Assembly (NCBI GenBank): GCA_002368795.1
Contig: DFFG01000021.1
Span: forward strand, 39,476-51,474
Reading direction: 5' to 3'
From: Eubacterium sp. UBA3782
Lineage (GTDB): Bacteria > Bacillota > Clostridia > Lachnospirales > Lachnospiraceae
Length of the DNA: 11,999 nt
Positions within the stretch are counted from its first letter, which is position 1. Every line of letters begins with the position of its first letter. Shown in pieces: positions 1 through 6,793 of the stretch. The translations under genes were made by a program, and so were the position numbers. The notes below the pieces were generated by a model. The model did no database searches, was not told the DNA's origin, and saw only the letters and a program-made list of their open reading frames with translations.

Positions 1-81
1 AACGGGATCGATGTTCAGGTCTATCAGCTGGCAGCCGGCACCTATCACTTCGAGATCGGAGAGAGCGTGACCTGCGGCTGA
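1..81 (+). CDS. 3' end of a truncated gene, possibly a glycoside hydrolase C-terminus
   Basis: Frame 1 is open from the left edge and stops with TGA at 79-81, giving 26 residues that end VYQLAAGTYHFEIGESVTCG. The alternating hydrophobic pattern and the 'AGTYHFEIG' stretch look like the last strands of a beta-sandwich. The GH3 gene at the other end of this window has a comparable stretch (DAGTYYFTAAADA) in its FnIII-like domain, so a GH3 or other carbohydrate-active enzyme tail is the best guess. The fragment is too short to name. A clear intrinsic terminator follows 21 bases after the stop, which supports this being a real gene end. Confidence 0.55.
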   Translation, partial: NGIDVQVYQLAAGTYHFEIGESVTCG

Positions 82-102
82 AAACAGAATATGTGATTTT
101 GG

Positions 103-132
103 GGGCTGGCCTGTGATGGGCCGGCCCTTTTT
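103..132 (+). terminator. Intrinsic terminator of the left-edge gene
   Basis: GGGCTGGCC (103-111) pairs with GGCCGGCCC (119-127) in a 9-bp GC-rich stem with one G-U wobble and a 7-nt loop. Five T residues (128-132) follow at once. It lies 21 nt beyond the upstream stop codon and faces the plus strand. Confidence 0.85.
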
Positions 133-210
133 CGATATAGGGCACAGCAAGGGGAGATCTGCCCTGCCTGTGCCACTGCATGGATCGGGCAGATGAAGCC
201 GGCCCTTTTT
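120..210 (+). repeat. Direct repeat GCCGGCCCTTTTT, two copies 78 bp apart
   Basis: The right arm and T-run of the first terminator (120-132) recur exactly at 198-210, with related bases before each copy (GATGGG and GATGAA). The second copy can pair only GGGC (187-190) with GCCC (202-205), so it looks like a degraded duplicate of the terminator. It may act as a weak second terminator. Confidence 0.6.
157..194. repeat. Inverted repeat with 8-bp perfect arms
   Basis: ATCTGCCC at 157-164 is the exact reverse complement of GGGCAGAT at 187-194, with a 22-nt loop. No T-run follows directly. It is one of several structures in the gene-free region after the left-edge gene; its function is unknown. 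Confidence 0.5.
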
Positions 211-253
211 CCTTCCTGGGGAATGCGGACACAACTGCAGAGGGCTTGCCTGC

Positions 254-467
254 GAACACGTCGCCTCCTGGTCAGCGCTGCGCCGCCTATGAAAGCCGCC
301 CTCCGGAAACTCGCGCACGGTGTGCGCTCAGACAGTCCTTCGGACGGCTTAGCTATGCTCGCGCTTCCCGCGTCGGCTTCCTACCGTTCTGCAGGCAGGC
401 TCTCTGCAGCTGTGCCCTTATATCATGGCGAAGGCCGGCCATGAACACACTGCCTCCTGGTTAGTGC
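254..467 (+). repeat. Imperfect 25-bp direct repeat (254-278 and 443-467)
   Basis: Both copies read GAACAC, three variable bases, GCCTCCTGGT, then a variable tail ending AG-GC. They agree at 20 of 25 positions and start 189 bp apart. They flank the hairpin-rich core, as the ends of a decayed mobile or dispersed repeat unit might. Confidence 0.45.
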
Positions 468-529
468 CGAGCAGATCCGTGCAGCGGCCGGAACGGGAAA
501 CATGCCCGGGAACGGTAGGAGCGGCGACG
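371..529. repeat. Long-range inverted repeat (371-388 versus 511-529)
   Basis: The reverse complement of 371-388 begins AACGGTAGGA and ends CGACG. The segment 511-529 begins with the same ten bases and ends GCGACG. The ten-base part is a perfect match and the rest is gapped. The arms could fold the 122 bases between them into a large stem-loop. Confidence 0.4.
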
Positions 530-557
530 GAGCTTCCCGAATTCCTGTTCACGCCGT

Positions 558-578
558 GGGCGCCCATGTTTGGCGCCC
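558..578. repeat. Perfect 7-bp hairpin GGGCGCC/GGCGCCC
   Basis: GGGCGCC (558-564) and GGCGCCC (572-578) are exact reverse complements around a 7-nt loop. No T-run follows on either strand, so this is not a standard terminator. It lies upstream of the promoter proposed for the first GH43 gene, so it is probably not in that gene's transcript. Confidence 0.5.
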
Positions 579-721
579 CAAAAACGAATCGTCTGCCAAA
601 GACAGGCGTGATACAGAAGGAACTGAAGGGAAGCGACCGAGCGCGACGTGTTCCGGGCGGTTTCCCGATACGGCTGATGCGTCACTGCAATATTTCCTCC
701 TTTCCCCGGAAATCCCCAGGA

Positions 722-730
722 TGCTATAAT
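722..730 (+). promoter_or_regulatory. Extended -10 promoter of the cytosolic GH43 gene
   Basis: TGCTATAAT combines the TGn extension with a perfect TATAAT (725-730). The -35 region (about 701-707, TTTCCCC) is poor, as is usual when an extended -10 is present. Transcription would begin near 737 and leave a leader of about 45 nt before the ATG at 782. Confidence 0.65.
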
Positions 731-781
731 AAAATCATCTTCAGACCATGCCCGGCATATTCCGCCGGAAAGGAAATACCC

Positions 782-2320
782 ATGAAAAAACAGGCTTTCA
801 ACCCCTATCTCCCCGGCTACGAGTATATCCCGGATGGAGAACCCCATATCTTTGACGGAAGAGTCTATGTCTATGGCTCCCATGATCGGTTTAACGGCGG
901 TGGCTTCTGCCTGAATGCCTATGTCTGCTATTCCGCCCCGGAGGATGACCTCTCTGACTGGCGTTTCGAGGGCTACATCTACAGCCGCCTGCAGGATCCG
1001 GATAATACGGATCCGGACGGGGAAGGCATGGCTGCCCCTGATGTGGCCAAAGGGCCGGACGGGCGGTATTACCTGTATTATTTTTACGGAAAGAACAACA
1101 AGATGGGCGTCGCGGTCTGCGACAGTCCTGCCGGAAAGTATGCTTTTTATGGCCATGTCCGCTATGCGGACGGCACGCCCATCGGCCATGCAGATGATCC
1201 CATGGTTTTTGATCCGGGCATCTTTGTAGATGATGACGGAGAGATCTATCTCTACAGCGGCTTTGCCCTCACCACGAATCCCCTGATGACCAGAGGGCGA
1301 AAAGTGACGCTTCAGGGTCCGCTCTGCTTTCGGCTGGAGAAGGATATGCTTACCGTGAAGGAAGGCCCGGTGTATATCGGGGTCGGCCCGAGAGATTCCA
1401 CGGGAACATCTTACGAGGGGCACGAGTTCCTTGAGGCAAGCTCTATGCGCAAGTTTGAGGGGAAGTACTATTTTGTCTATTCCTCCCAGCTCTCCCATGA
1501 GCTTTGCTATGCAGTGAGCGACCATCCGGACCGGGATTTTACCTATGGAGGGACGCTGGTGTCCAACGGTGATATCGGACTGGGACCGGTGAACACACAG
1601 GATGCAAACAACTTTACCGGCAACACCCACGGCAGCCTGATCTGCATCCGGGGGAAGTATTATGTCTTCTATCACCGGCAGACAAACCGGTATCAGTTTT
1701 CCCGCCAGGCCTGCGCCGAGGAGATCCGGTTTGAGAACGGGAAATTCTATCAGGCGGAGATGACAAGCTGCGGACTGAATGGCGGACCGCTTTCCGGCAC
1801 CGGCACCTATCCGGCCAGGATCGCCTGCAATCTGAAGGGCAAGAGAGGAACCCTCTGGTATATTGCCATTAAGCATCCAAAGCTTGATTATCCCTACTTT
1901 ACTCAGGATGGAAGCGACAGAGAGGACTATGACGATCAGCACATCGCCAACTTCTGCGACGGAGCGATGGCCGGGTTTAAATATTTTGATCTGCGTGAAA
2001 CAACGGAGATCCGGGTACGGGTCAGAGGAGAGATGAAGGGCGTCATGGAGGTCTACACAGATCTGCAGGCGGAGCCGGTGGCAGCCGTCTACCTGGAATC
2101 GCCCGGGATTCATTCCGGACCGGTGAACAACCCGATGCGCTATGTGCTGACAAGGGCAGAGAGAGCCATGATCGCCGGCATAGGAAACCGCCCGGCACCG
2201 GTATTTACCGATGGCGCGGATCTGCTCCGGATCCCACAGGAGAACAAAGAAAAGCTGCCGCTGTATTTTATTTTCCGCGGCAGAGGGCATTTTGATTTCT
2301 GGGATTTTACCCTTTCGTGA
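782..2320 (+). CDS. Cytoplasmic glycoside hydrolase family 43 protein (beta-xylosidase / alpha-L-arabinofuranosidase type)
   Basis: This is a 512-residue protein. GH43 enzymes are inverting five-bladed beta-propellers that remove xylose or arabinose from hemicellulose fragments. Visible family marks in order: NPYLPGYEYIPDGEP with the likely general base D18; YVYGSHD (30-35); APDV (85-88) before GRYYLYY; FDPGIFVDDDGEIYLY with the likely pKa-modulating D144; EASSMRKFEGKYYF with the likely general acid E218; and NTHGS with the family's conserved H283. Residues from about 340 form a separate beta-rich domain. Its AGFKYFDL stretch (397-404) matches AGYKYLDF in the second GH43 of this locus, suggesting a CBM6-like module. 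There is no signal peptide, so it probably acts on imported oligosaccharides. The frame is open further upstream, but ATG 782 is chosen because of AGGAAA at 771-776, the extended -10 promoter at 722-730, and the start of family homology at once. RR1 follows after 94 bp with no terminator seen. The exact substrate is not determinable. Confidence 0.9.
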   Translation: MKKQAFNPYLPGYEYIPDGEPHIFDGRVYVYGSHDRFNGGGFCLNAYVCYSAPEDDLSDWRFEGYIYSRLQDPDNTDPDGEGMAAPDVAKGPDGRYYLYYFYGKNNKMGVAVCDSPAGKYAFYGHVRYADGTPIGHADDPMVFDPGIFVDDDGEIYLYSGFALTTNPLMTRGRKVTLQGPLCFRLEKDMLTVKEGPVYIGVGPRDSTGTSYEGHEFLEASSMRKFEGKYYFVYSSQLSHELCYAVSDHPDRDFTYGGTLVSNGDIGLGPVNTQDANNFTGNTHGSLICIRGKYYVFYHRQTNRYQFSRQACAEEIRFENGKFYQAEMTSCGLNGGPLSGTGTYPARIACNLKGKRGTLWYIAIKHPKLDYPYFTQDGSDREDYDDQHIANFCDGAMAGFKYFDLRETTEIRVRVRGEMKGVMEVYTDLQAEPVAAVYLESPGIHSGPVNNPMRYVLTRAERAMIAGIGNRPAPVFTDGADLLRIPQENKEKLPLYFIFRGRGHFDFWDFTLS

Positions 2321-2414
2321 GAAAATGGCGAGATGTGGGAAGCTATGAGCCGGAAACGCAAAACAGATGGGATCCGTCAGGATGGAAAAAGAACGAAGAC
2401 AGGACAGAGGACAG

Positions 2415-3161
2415 ATGAAGATCGCGATCTGTGATGATGAACGTACAGCTATTGATATTCTGAAAGATACACTGCAAAAAGAGACAGAAAAAACAGGAGC
2501 AGAATCTGCTCCGTTCCAGACTGCCGGGGCTATGGAAATTCGTGAGTTCCAGGGAGGAGAAGCACTTCTTGGCGTGCTCCGGCAGGGAGAGGGATTCGAT
2601 CTGATCCTTTTGGACATTGATATGCCCGATGCCGACGGGATCGAACTTGGCGTACAATGCAGAGCCCTTTTGAAGTCTGCCGATACCCTGCTGATCTATG
2701 TATCGAACCGGGCAGACCGGGTCTTTGATTCCTTCAAGGCACAGCCATTCCGGTTTATCCCCAAATCAGAGATCCGGGAGAAATGGCCCAGGGTCTGGCA
2801 GGATGTCCTGGAGGAAAAAAACAGACAGAACCGGACGATCATCATCCGGACGGCCGGTATCACAGAAAAGTACCGGGTCGATGAGATCCTTTATGTGGAA
2901 TCCTTTGGCAAAAAGCAGCTTCTGCACACGACCCGCGGAGACATAAATCTTTCCTCCAGTCTCGGTAAGCTGATGGACAGTCTCCCGGAGGAAGACTTTA
3001 TGCAGATCCATAAGTCCTATGTCGTAAACCTCGGAGCGATCCGCCGGATCGACCATATGGATGCGGTCCTGGATGATGGGACCGTCCTCATGATCGGCAG
3101 ATCCCATCAGGCAGAAGCCCGGCAGCGGTTCCTGAATTATGCGCTGAAGCATCAGCTGTAA
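2415..3161 (+). CDS. LytTR-family response regulator (RR1)
   Basis: This 248-residue regulator is built like AgrA/LytR. The receiver domain (about 1-125) shows the acidic pocket D7-D8-E9 (ICDDE), the phosphoacceptor D67 in LLDIDMPDADG, S97, and conserved K117 (FIPK). A LytTR DNA-binding domain (about 138-245) shows RVDEILYVES and IHKSYVVNLGAIRRI. The receiver has a longer loop than RR2 before the shared MEIREF segment (about residues 27-40). ATG 2415 is chosen because MKIAICDDE is the canonical start and GAGG (2407-2410) precedes it, at a rather short spacing of 4 nt. Frames open further upstream add only charged, non-family residues. It lies 94 bp behind the GH43 gene and is likely cotranscribed with it. 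Its probable partner kinase HK1 is on the opposite strand, ending 44 bp away. Targets are not shown directly; the repeat at 4652-4685 is a candidate site. Confidence 0.9.
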   Translation: MKIAICDDERTAIDILKDTLQKETEKTGAESAPFQTAGAMEIREFQGGEALLGVLRQGEGFDLILLDIDMPDADGIELGVQCRALLKSADTLLIYVSNRADRVFDSFKAQPFRFIPKSEIREKWPRVWQDVLEEKNRQNRTIIIRTAGITEKYRVDEILYVESFGKKQLLHTTRGDINLSSSLGKLMDSLPEEDFMQIHKSYVVNLGAIRRIDHMDAVLDDGTVLMIGRSHQAEARQRFLNYALKHQL

Positions 3162-3205
3162 AGCTGCGGCTGTCATACAGCGTTCTCGCTCTGCAGGAGC
3201 AGATG

Positions 3206-4552
3206 TCAGTTTTCCTTCCCGGGGAGTTTTACGCTGCAGGGCAGCATGGCAGAGACCCGGAAGGTATGCTCATCCGCCATCTCCGTCAGGAAGATGCCGC
3301 CTTCCTTTTCCAGCAGTTCCTGCACGGCATGGATGCCGATGCCATGCCGGTCTGCATCCTTTTTCGTGGTGTGCAGCTGCGGATTTTTCTCCAGAACGTT
3401 GTAGGATACATTGTTCTCGACCGTGATGATCAGATAATCCTTGTACAGATGAAGGTTTGCCGTTATGGCAGGCCTTTTTTCATTTACGCTGGCTTCGATC
3501 GCGTTGTCGATCAGATTGCCCAGGACAGAGCAGAGGGTCAGGTCATTGAATTGGATATCCTCGGGAACCTGCGTGGAAAAGGAGGTTGGGATGCCCAGAG
3601 ATTCCGCAAAGGCCTGCTTCTGGTTCAGGATCGCGTCGATCAGCCGGTTGCCGGTGTAGATGATGCCTTCCGTTTCTGCATACTGCACCTTCAGATTTTC
3701 CAGATAGCCGAGCAGTTCAGCTTTTTTGCCCTGCCGGATCAGCTCCTCCAGGTAAAAGACATGGTTCTTCAGCTCATGACGGGTCTGGGAAAGCTGGGCC
3801 GTTGATTCCTTGAGCTGGGCGATATAGTTTTTCGAGGCGTCCACACTGCGCAGAAGCCGCTCCTGTTCCAGGGTGCGGTATTTTTCGGAGGAATAGCGGA
3901 AGATCAGCACATAGATCGCCAGCGTGGTAAAGATCAGGCTCAGCGATGCCAGCAGCATGGCCGAACCGTTCCGGTAGGTCAGATCCATAAGCTCGCACAG
4001 AAGGACCAGATCAATGATGCAGGCGGTCATCCACAGGATCTCTTCCTTTCTGGAAAGTCCCGAAAGCGCAAGCCCCACACGCTTTTGGATCAGCAGGCTG
4101 ATCACCAGGCAGAGCAGCATTGCCGGAAACTCACCCAGGATCCAGATATAGGCGTCCGGCGGCTGGGGCAACAGAAAGTAGATCAGACCCAAAAAGAAGA
4201 AGCGGACAGCCGAAAAAACATTATAGAAAAGGATATCTGTAAGAAGGATCAGGAAGGTACTTCCCTGATACAGGAAAAGTGAAAAAGCGCCGATCACGGC
4301 GACGGAAATCACACTGATGCGCAGATACGTTCCTGCCGTGGAGGCATCGAGGGCAGAGGAGAGAAGAGGGATCAGCGCATCGACCGCATAGATCAGAAGG
4401 CCAGAGCACACGCAGCAAAGGAGGGTCAGAAACTTTGGGAACCTGGTCTCCCTTTTGCGGGGGAAGATCTGCATGGTAAATAAGACAAACAGAGAGCTGA
4501 ACAGCTTGTTGATCGTATTCCAGATGGGGTAGATAACAAATAGAAGATTCAT
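3206..4552 (-). CDS. GHKL-family membrane sensor histidine kinase (HK1, AgrC-like)
   Basis: This 448-residue kinase has about six to seven membrane helices in residues 1-220 (clear ones near 5-28, 41-63, 78-95, 98-128, 136-155, 172-190 and 198-218). A charged helical linker follows (about 222-255). The kinase core has the H box TRHELKNH with likely phosphorylated H259, N box GNLIDNAIEA (345-354) and glycine box RHGIGIHAV (402-410). This is the HPK10/AgrC-FasC type, whose characterised members often sense secreted peptides; the ligand here is unknown. ATG at 4552-4550 is preferred over an in-frame GTG at 4573 because AGGAG (complement of 4560-4564) sits 7 nt before the ATG and would fall inside the longer reading. 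The gene is convergent with RR1 and divergent from the GH43 lipoprotein gene, an unusual split arrangement for a kinase-regulator pair. Pairing with RR1 is inferred from position only. Confidence 0.9.
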   Translation of the reverse strand: MNLLFVIYPIWNTINKLFSSLFVLFTMQIFPRKRETRFPKFLTLLCCVCSGLLIYAVDALIPLLSSALDASTAGTYLRISVISVAVIGAFSLFLYQGSTFLILLTDILFYNVFSAVRFFFLGLIYFLLPQPPDAYIWILGEFPAMLLCLVISLLIQKRVGLALSGLSRKEEILWMTACIIDLVLLCELMDLTYRNGSAMLLASLSLIFTTLAIYVLIFRYSSEKYRTLEQERLLRSVDASKNYIAQLKESTAQLSQTRHELKNHVFYLEELIRQGKKAELLGYLENLKVQYAETEGIIYTGNRLIDAILNQKQAFAESLGIPTSFSTQVPEDIQFNDLTLCSVLGNLIDNAIEASVNEKRPAITANLHLYKDYLIITVENNVSYNVLEKNPQLHTTKKDADRHGIGIHAVQELLEKEGGIFLTEMADEHTFRVSAMLPCSVKLPGKEN

Positions 4553-4604
4553 GGCAGCGCTCCTGCAGATCACAGACGAAGAAACGGGGGACAGGGTACG
4601 TTCG

Positions 4605-4621
4605 ATAATTAATTTAATTAT
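4605..4621. promoter_or_regulatory. AT-rich perfect palindrome, candidate operator
   Basis: ATAATTAA (4605-4612), one T, then TTAATTAT (4614-4621) form a perfect 8+1+8 palindrome. It overlaps the -10 and start region proposed for HK1, so a dimeric protein bound there would compete with polymerase. In AT-rich DNA a palindrome of this kind can also arise by chance. Confidence 0.35.
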
Positions 4622-4622
4622 A
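4617..4622 (-). promoter_or_regulatory. -10 element of the HK1 promoter
   Basis: The minus strand reads a perfect TATAAT here, in a strongly AT-rich island between two divergent genes. Transcription would start near 4610 and leave a leader of about 58 nt before ATG 4552. No good -35 is visible at the usual spacing, which may mean that an activator is needed. Confidence 0.5.
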
Positions 4623-4651
4623 GTATATTTTCAGAAGGAAAAAAGTTCTTT

Positions 4652-4685
4652 TGCCGTTTGTTCCACGTTTTCTGCCGATCGTTCC
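4652..4685 (+). promoter_or_regulatory. Candidate LytTR operator: 13-bp direct repeat with 21-bp period
   Basis: TGCCGTTTGTTCC (4652-4664) and TGCCGATCGTTCC (4673-4685) agree at 11 of 13 positions and start exactly 21 bp apart, two helical turns. Within them GCCGTTTGT and GCCGATCGT resemble the nine-base half-sites of LytTR regulators ([TA][AC][CA]GTTn[AG][TG] as recalled; 8 and 7 positions fit) with the typical 12-bp gap. Relative to the proposed start of the GH43 lipoprotein gene, near 4724, the repeat spans about -72 to -39, the usual activator position for this family. Binding by RR1 or RR2 is inference. Confidence 0.5.
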
Positions 4686-4711
4686 CGGCATCTGGAAGAG
4701 GCCAGGATGGA

Positions 4712-4717
4712 TATGAT
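4712..4717 (+). promoter_or_regulatory. Probable -10 element of the GH43 lipoprotein gene
   Basis: TATGAT matches the -10 consensus at five of six bases. The -35 region at 17-bp spacing (4689-4694, CATCTG) is poor, as expected for an activator-dependent promoter, and the candidate LytTR repeat ends just upstream of it. The predicted leader is about 45 nt. An alternative TATATT at 4624-4629 has no better -35. Confidence 0.4.
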
Positions 4718-4768
4718 ACATTGGCGGTAGCAGATGAAACCTGTGGTTTTGTTTTTGGGAGGTGGAAA

Positions 4769-6772
4769 ATGAAAAAGAAAGCGTTAGTGGCAGCGGGACT
4801 GGTGATGACAGTCGCGGCATCTCTTCTGGCCGGATGCGGCGGATCACCGGAGGCTGCAGCAGCATCCTCGGGTGCTGCAGAGGAGACGGCGGCCGTCAGT
4901 TCATCGGCAGAGACGGCAGAAACATCCGCGGACAGTGCGGCAGAAGCGGAAAGTGCCGAGGAGGGCCCGGTACTGAATCCGAAGGAGCGGGACATCTACG
5001 TGCTCCAGGATGACAGCTACGAAGCAACCGAGACCGAAGGCGGCTATCGGCATTATAAATGTGAGGCCACCGGCGATGAGTACAGCTACGAGACGGATCC
5101 CCTGGTCTACACCGTCAATCCGAAGACCGGAGAAGAGATCACCGTAAACGGCAAAGCAAACCCGGTCCTGCCGGAGTGGGAGCATGTCCCGGATGGCGAG
5201 CCGGCCGTGTACTGGTCAAAGGAAGACGATGAATGGCGCGTGTATCTGTATGGATCCCATGATCTGGACGGCACCGGCATGTGCAGCAAGGATTATGTGG
5301 TCTGGTCGGCCCCGGTCTATGACATGAGCGACTGGAGACTGGAGGGCACGGTCACCGACATCAACAATGGCAGTACCTACGGCGGCGACAAGCTGTTTGC
5401 ACCTGACTGCGCCTATGATCTTCAGACCGATACCTACTATATGATCTCCAACCAGATGTATGGCAATTCCGTGCTGCGTGCTTCGGGTTCCCCGGCAGGT
5501 CCCTGGGATGAGAGTGAGGCAGAATGGCTGATCGAGACTAACATGGCCTATGATCCGTCGATCTACATCGAGGATGGCACGATCTACATCACCGGCGCTG
5601 TACGGGGATCCGGCTATGAGCAGTATCCGGAGATCGCAGAGGCCATCGCGGCAGATGAATACAGCAGCGGCATGAAGCTGGTCGGCGCTATCTTCCAGCT
5701 GAAGAAGGATCTGTCGGATGGAGACGGGATTGAGGCGATCTCCTGGCTTCCGAACGATGAACGCATCTATCTGCCGATCTTTGAAGGCCCCTCCCTTGAT
5801 TACATCGAGGAGCTTGGCGCCTATATCTTCACCTATGTCAGTAACGACATCGGCGCAGACGGCACTTCCTATAATTCCACGATCGGCTATGTGTGGACCG
5901 ATGATCTGATGAACGGCACCTGGCATTACGGCGACAATGGCGTCGAGGAAACTTACCCTGAGCTTGACTATCTGATCAGCGGAAACCGCGGCAACATCAT
6001 TTCGGATACCAGCGGACGCTACAGTGTAGACCCGGCGACAGGAGAGATGACCTTCTCCGAATTCCCGACCCATGTCATGGGCAACAACCATGGCGGCATC
6101 GCCCGGATCAACGGCCAGTGGTATTATTTCGGACACCGCCAGATCACGACGGAGGAATCCTCCAGACAGGCGATCGCCGGCAGACTGACCATCGAAAAGA
6201 ATGAGGCCGGAGAGCCTCTGATCCGTCCGATGGAGTACACCTCTTCCGGTATGCTGGAAAGCCTGGACGCCTTTGCGGTCACAGAAGCATCCAGTGCATG
6301 CTATCTGCTGGAGGCGATCGATCATCAGGCACCGTCCATCGAGGGCAAAAACCCGCATTCCGACTGCATTGTAAATGCGCCGTATATCACAACGACCAGA
6401 GATGAGAATGCCACTTACGCTGCCTATGTGACGAACCTGAAAAACGGCTCCATTGCAGGATATAAGTATCTTGATTTTGCCGAGGGAGCAGCGGGCGTAA
6501 AATTACTTGTCTCCGGCAGCCTGAACGGCAGTGTGGAAATCTGGCTGGACGCACCCGCAGAGGAGCAGGGCGGCACCAGGATCGGCAGCGCAGCTCTTTC
6601 CGGCGAGGCGGCAGCAGATGCAGAGAAGGTGACCGGTTCCGACGGAACCGAATGGTCCTGGATCAGCGCGCAGCTCGAGGAGGTGCCCACAGGTGTACAT
6701 GGCGTATACTTTGTCTTCTCCAATGAAGCAGCCGATGAGATCTGCAGCCTTGCAGAATTTGTTTTTGAGTAA
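4769..6772 (+). CDS. Surface lipoprotein glycoside hydrolase family 43 enzyme
   Basis: This 667-residue protein has a lipoprotein signal: KKK start, hydrophobic stretch, and lipobox LAGC with C23 as lipidation site. An Ala/Ser/Glu-rich spacer (about 27-66) holds it off the membrane. The GH43 propeller follows (about 130-500). It shows NPVLPEWEHVPDGEP with likely general base D142, VYLYGSHD (158-165), APDC (211-214), YDPSIYIEDGTIYITG with D262, FEGPSLDYIEELGAYIF with likely acid E339, and GNNHGG with H441. A C-terminal beta-sandwich (about 535-667) resembles CBM6-type modules; its AGYKYLDF (563-570) matches the cytosolic GH43. The role is removal of xylose or arabinose units from hemicellulose at the outer face of the membrane; the exact bond is unknown. 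ATG 4769 is chosen over upstream in-frame codons because GGGAGG lies 6 nt before it and the signal sequence starts there. It is divergent from HK1 with a 216-bp shared control region. Confidence 0.92.
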   Translation: MKKKALVAAGLVMTVAASLLAGCGGSPEAAAASSGAAEETAAVSSSAETAETSADSAAEAESAEEGPVLNPKERDIYVLQDDSYEATETEGGYRHYKCEATGDEYSYETDPLVYTVNPKTGEEITVNGKANPVLPEWEHVPDGEPAVYWSKEDDEWRVYLYGSHDLDGTGMCSKDYVVWSAPVYDMSDWRLEGTVTDINNGSTYGGDKLFAPDCAYDLQTDTYYMISNQMYGNSVLRASGSPAGPWDESEAEWLIETNMAYDPSIYIEDGTIYITGAVRGSGYEQYPEIAEAIAADEYSSGMKLVGAIFQLKKDLSDGDGIEAISWLPNDERIYLPIFEGPSLDYIEELGAYIFTYVSNDIGADGTSYNSTIGYVWTDDLMNGTWHYGDNGVEETYPELDYLISGNRGNIISDTSGRYSVDPATGEMTFSEFPTHVMGNNHGGIARINGQWYYFGHRQITTEESSRQAIAGRLTIEKNEAGEPLIRPMEYTSSGMLESLDAFAVTEASSACYLLEAIDHQAPSIEGKNPHSDCIVNAPYITTTRDENATYAAYVTNLKNGSIAGYKYLDFAEGAAGVKLLVSGSLNGSVEIWLDAPAEEQGGTRIGSAALSGEAAADAEKVTGSDGTEWSWISAQLEEVPTGVHGVYFVFSNEAADEICSLAEFVFE

Positions 6773-6774
6773 AA

Positions 6775-6793
6775 CCGGGACATAAGTTCCCGG
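6775..6793. repeat. Short inverted repeat after the GH43 stop
   Basis: CCGGGA (6775-6780) and TCCCGG (6788-6793) pair around a 7-nt loop two bases beyond the stop codon. There is no T-run, so a terminator role is unlikely. It may be a leftover at the junction with the decayed gene that follows. Confidence 0.35.

Larger units (their letters stand above)
133..720. other. Gene-free intergenic region rich in hairpins and short repeats
   Basis: I see no convincing coding sequence here on either strand. The open frames present lack ribosome sites and have no recognisable protein character. The stretch contains many small inverted repeats: GCGCAC/GTGCGC (about 315-329), GTCC/GGAC (335-345), CTGCAG pairs near 389-410, and a 7-bp perfect hairpin at 558-578. 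It also has longer direct and inverted matches that are listed separately. The pattern fits a degenerate dispersed repeat or a structured leader RNA. No known riboswitch class could be recognised by eye. Confidence 0.5.

Noticed and set aside
425..781. N-terminal extension of the first GH43 up to ATG 425
   Set aside because: The 119 extra residues have no family similarity and no ribosome site. The extended -10 promoter at 722-730 lies inside them, and ATG 782 has its own ribosome site at the canonical GH43 start.
461..2617. Very long open frame (718 codons) on the minus strand
   Set aside because: It is antisense to the GH43 gene and the start of RR1, has low-complexity unfamiliar protein character and no ribosome site. 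It is an open shadow of GC-rich codons.
3162..3205. Possible shared terminator between RR1 and HK1
   Set aside because: Only 4-5 bp stems such as GCTGT/ACAGC are present and neither strand has a following T-run.
3203..3805. 200-codon plus-strand frame inside the HK1 region
   Set aside because: It is opposite to HK1, which has full kinase motifs. The plus-strand translation shows no domain and mirrors the HK1 codons.
4553..4573. GTG start for HK1 seven codons upstream
   Set aside because: The AGGAG that serves the ATG at 4552 would lie within this longer reading, and no other ribosome site is seen before the GTG.
5216..6358. 380-codon minus-strand frame
   Set aside because: It is antisense to the catalytic region of the GH43 lipoprotein, with no recognisable protein features.
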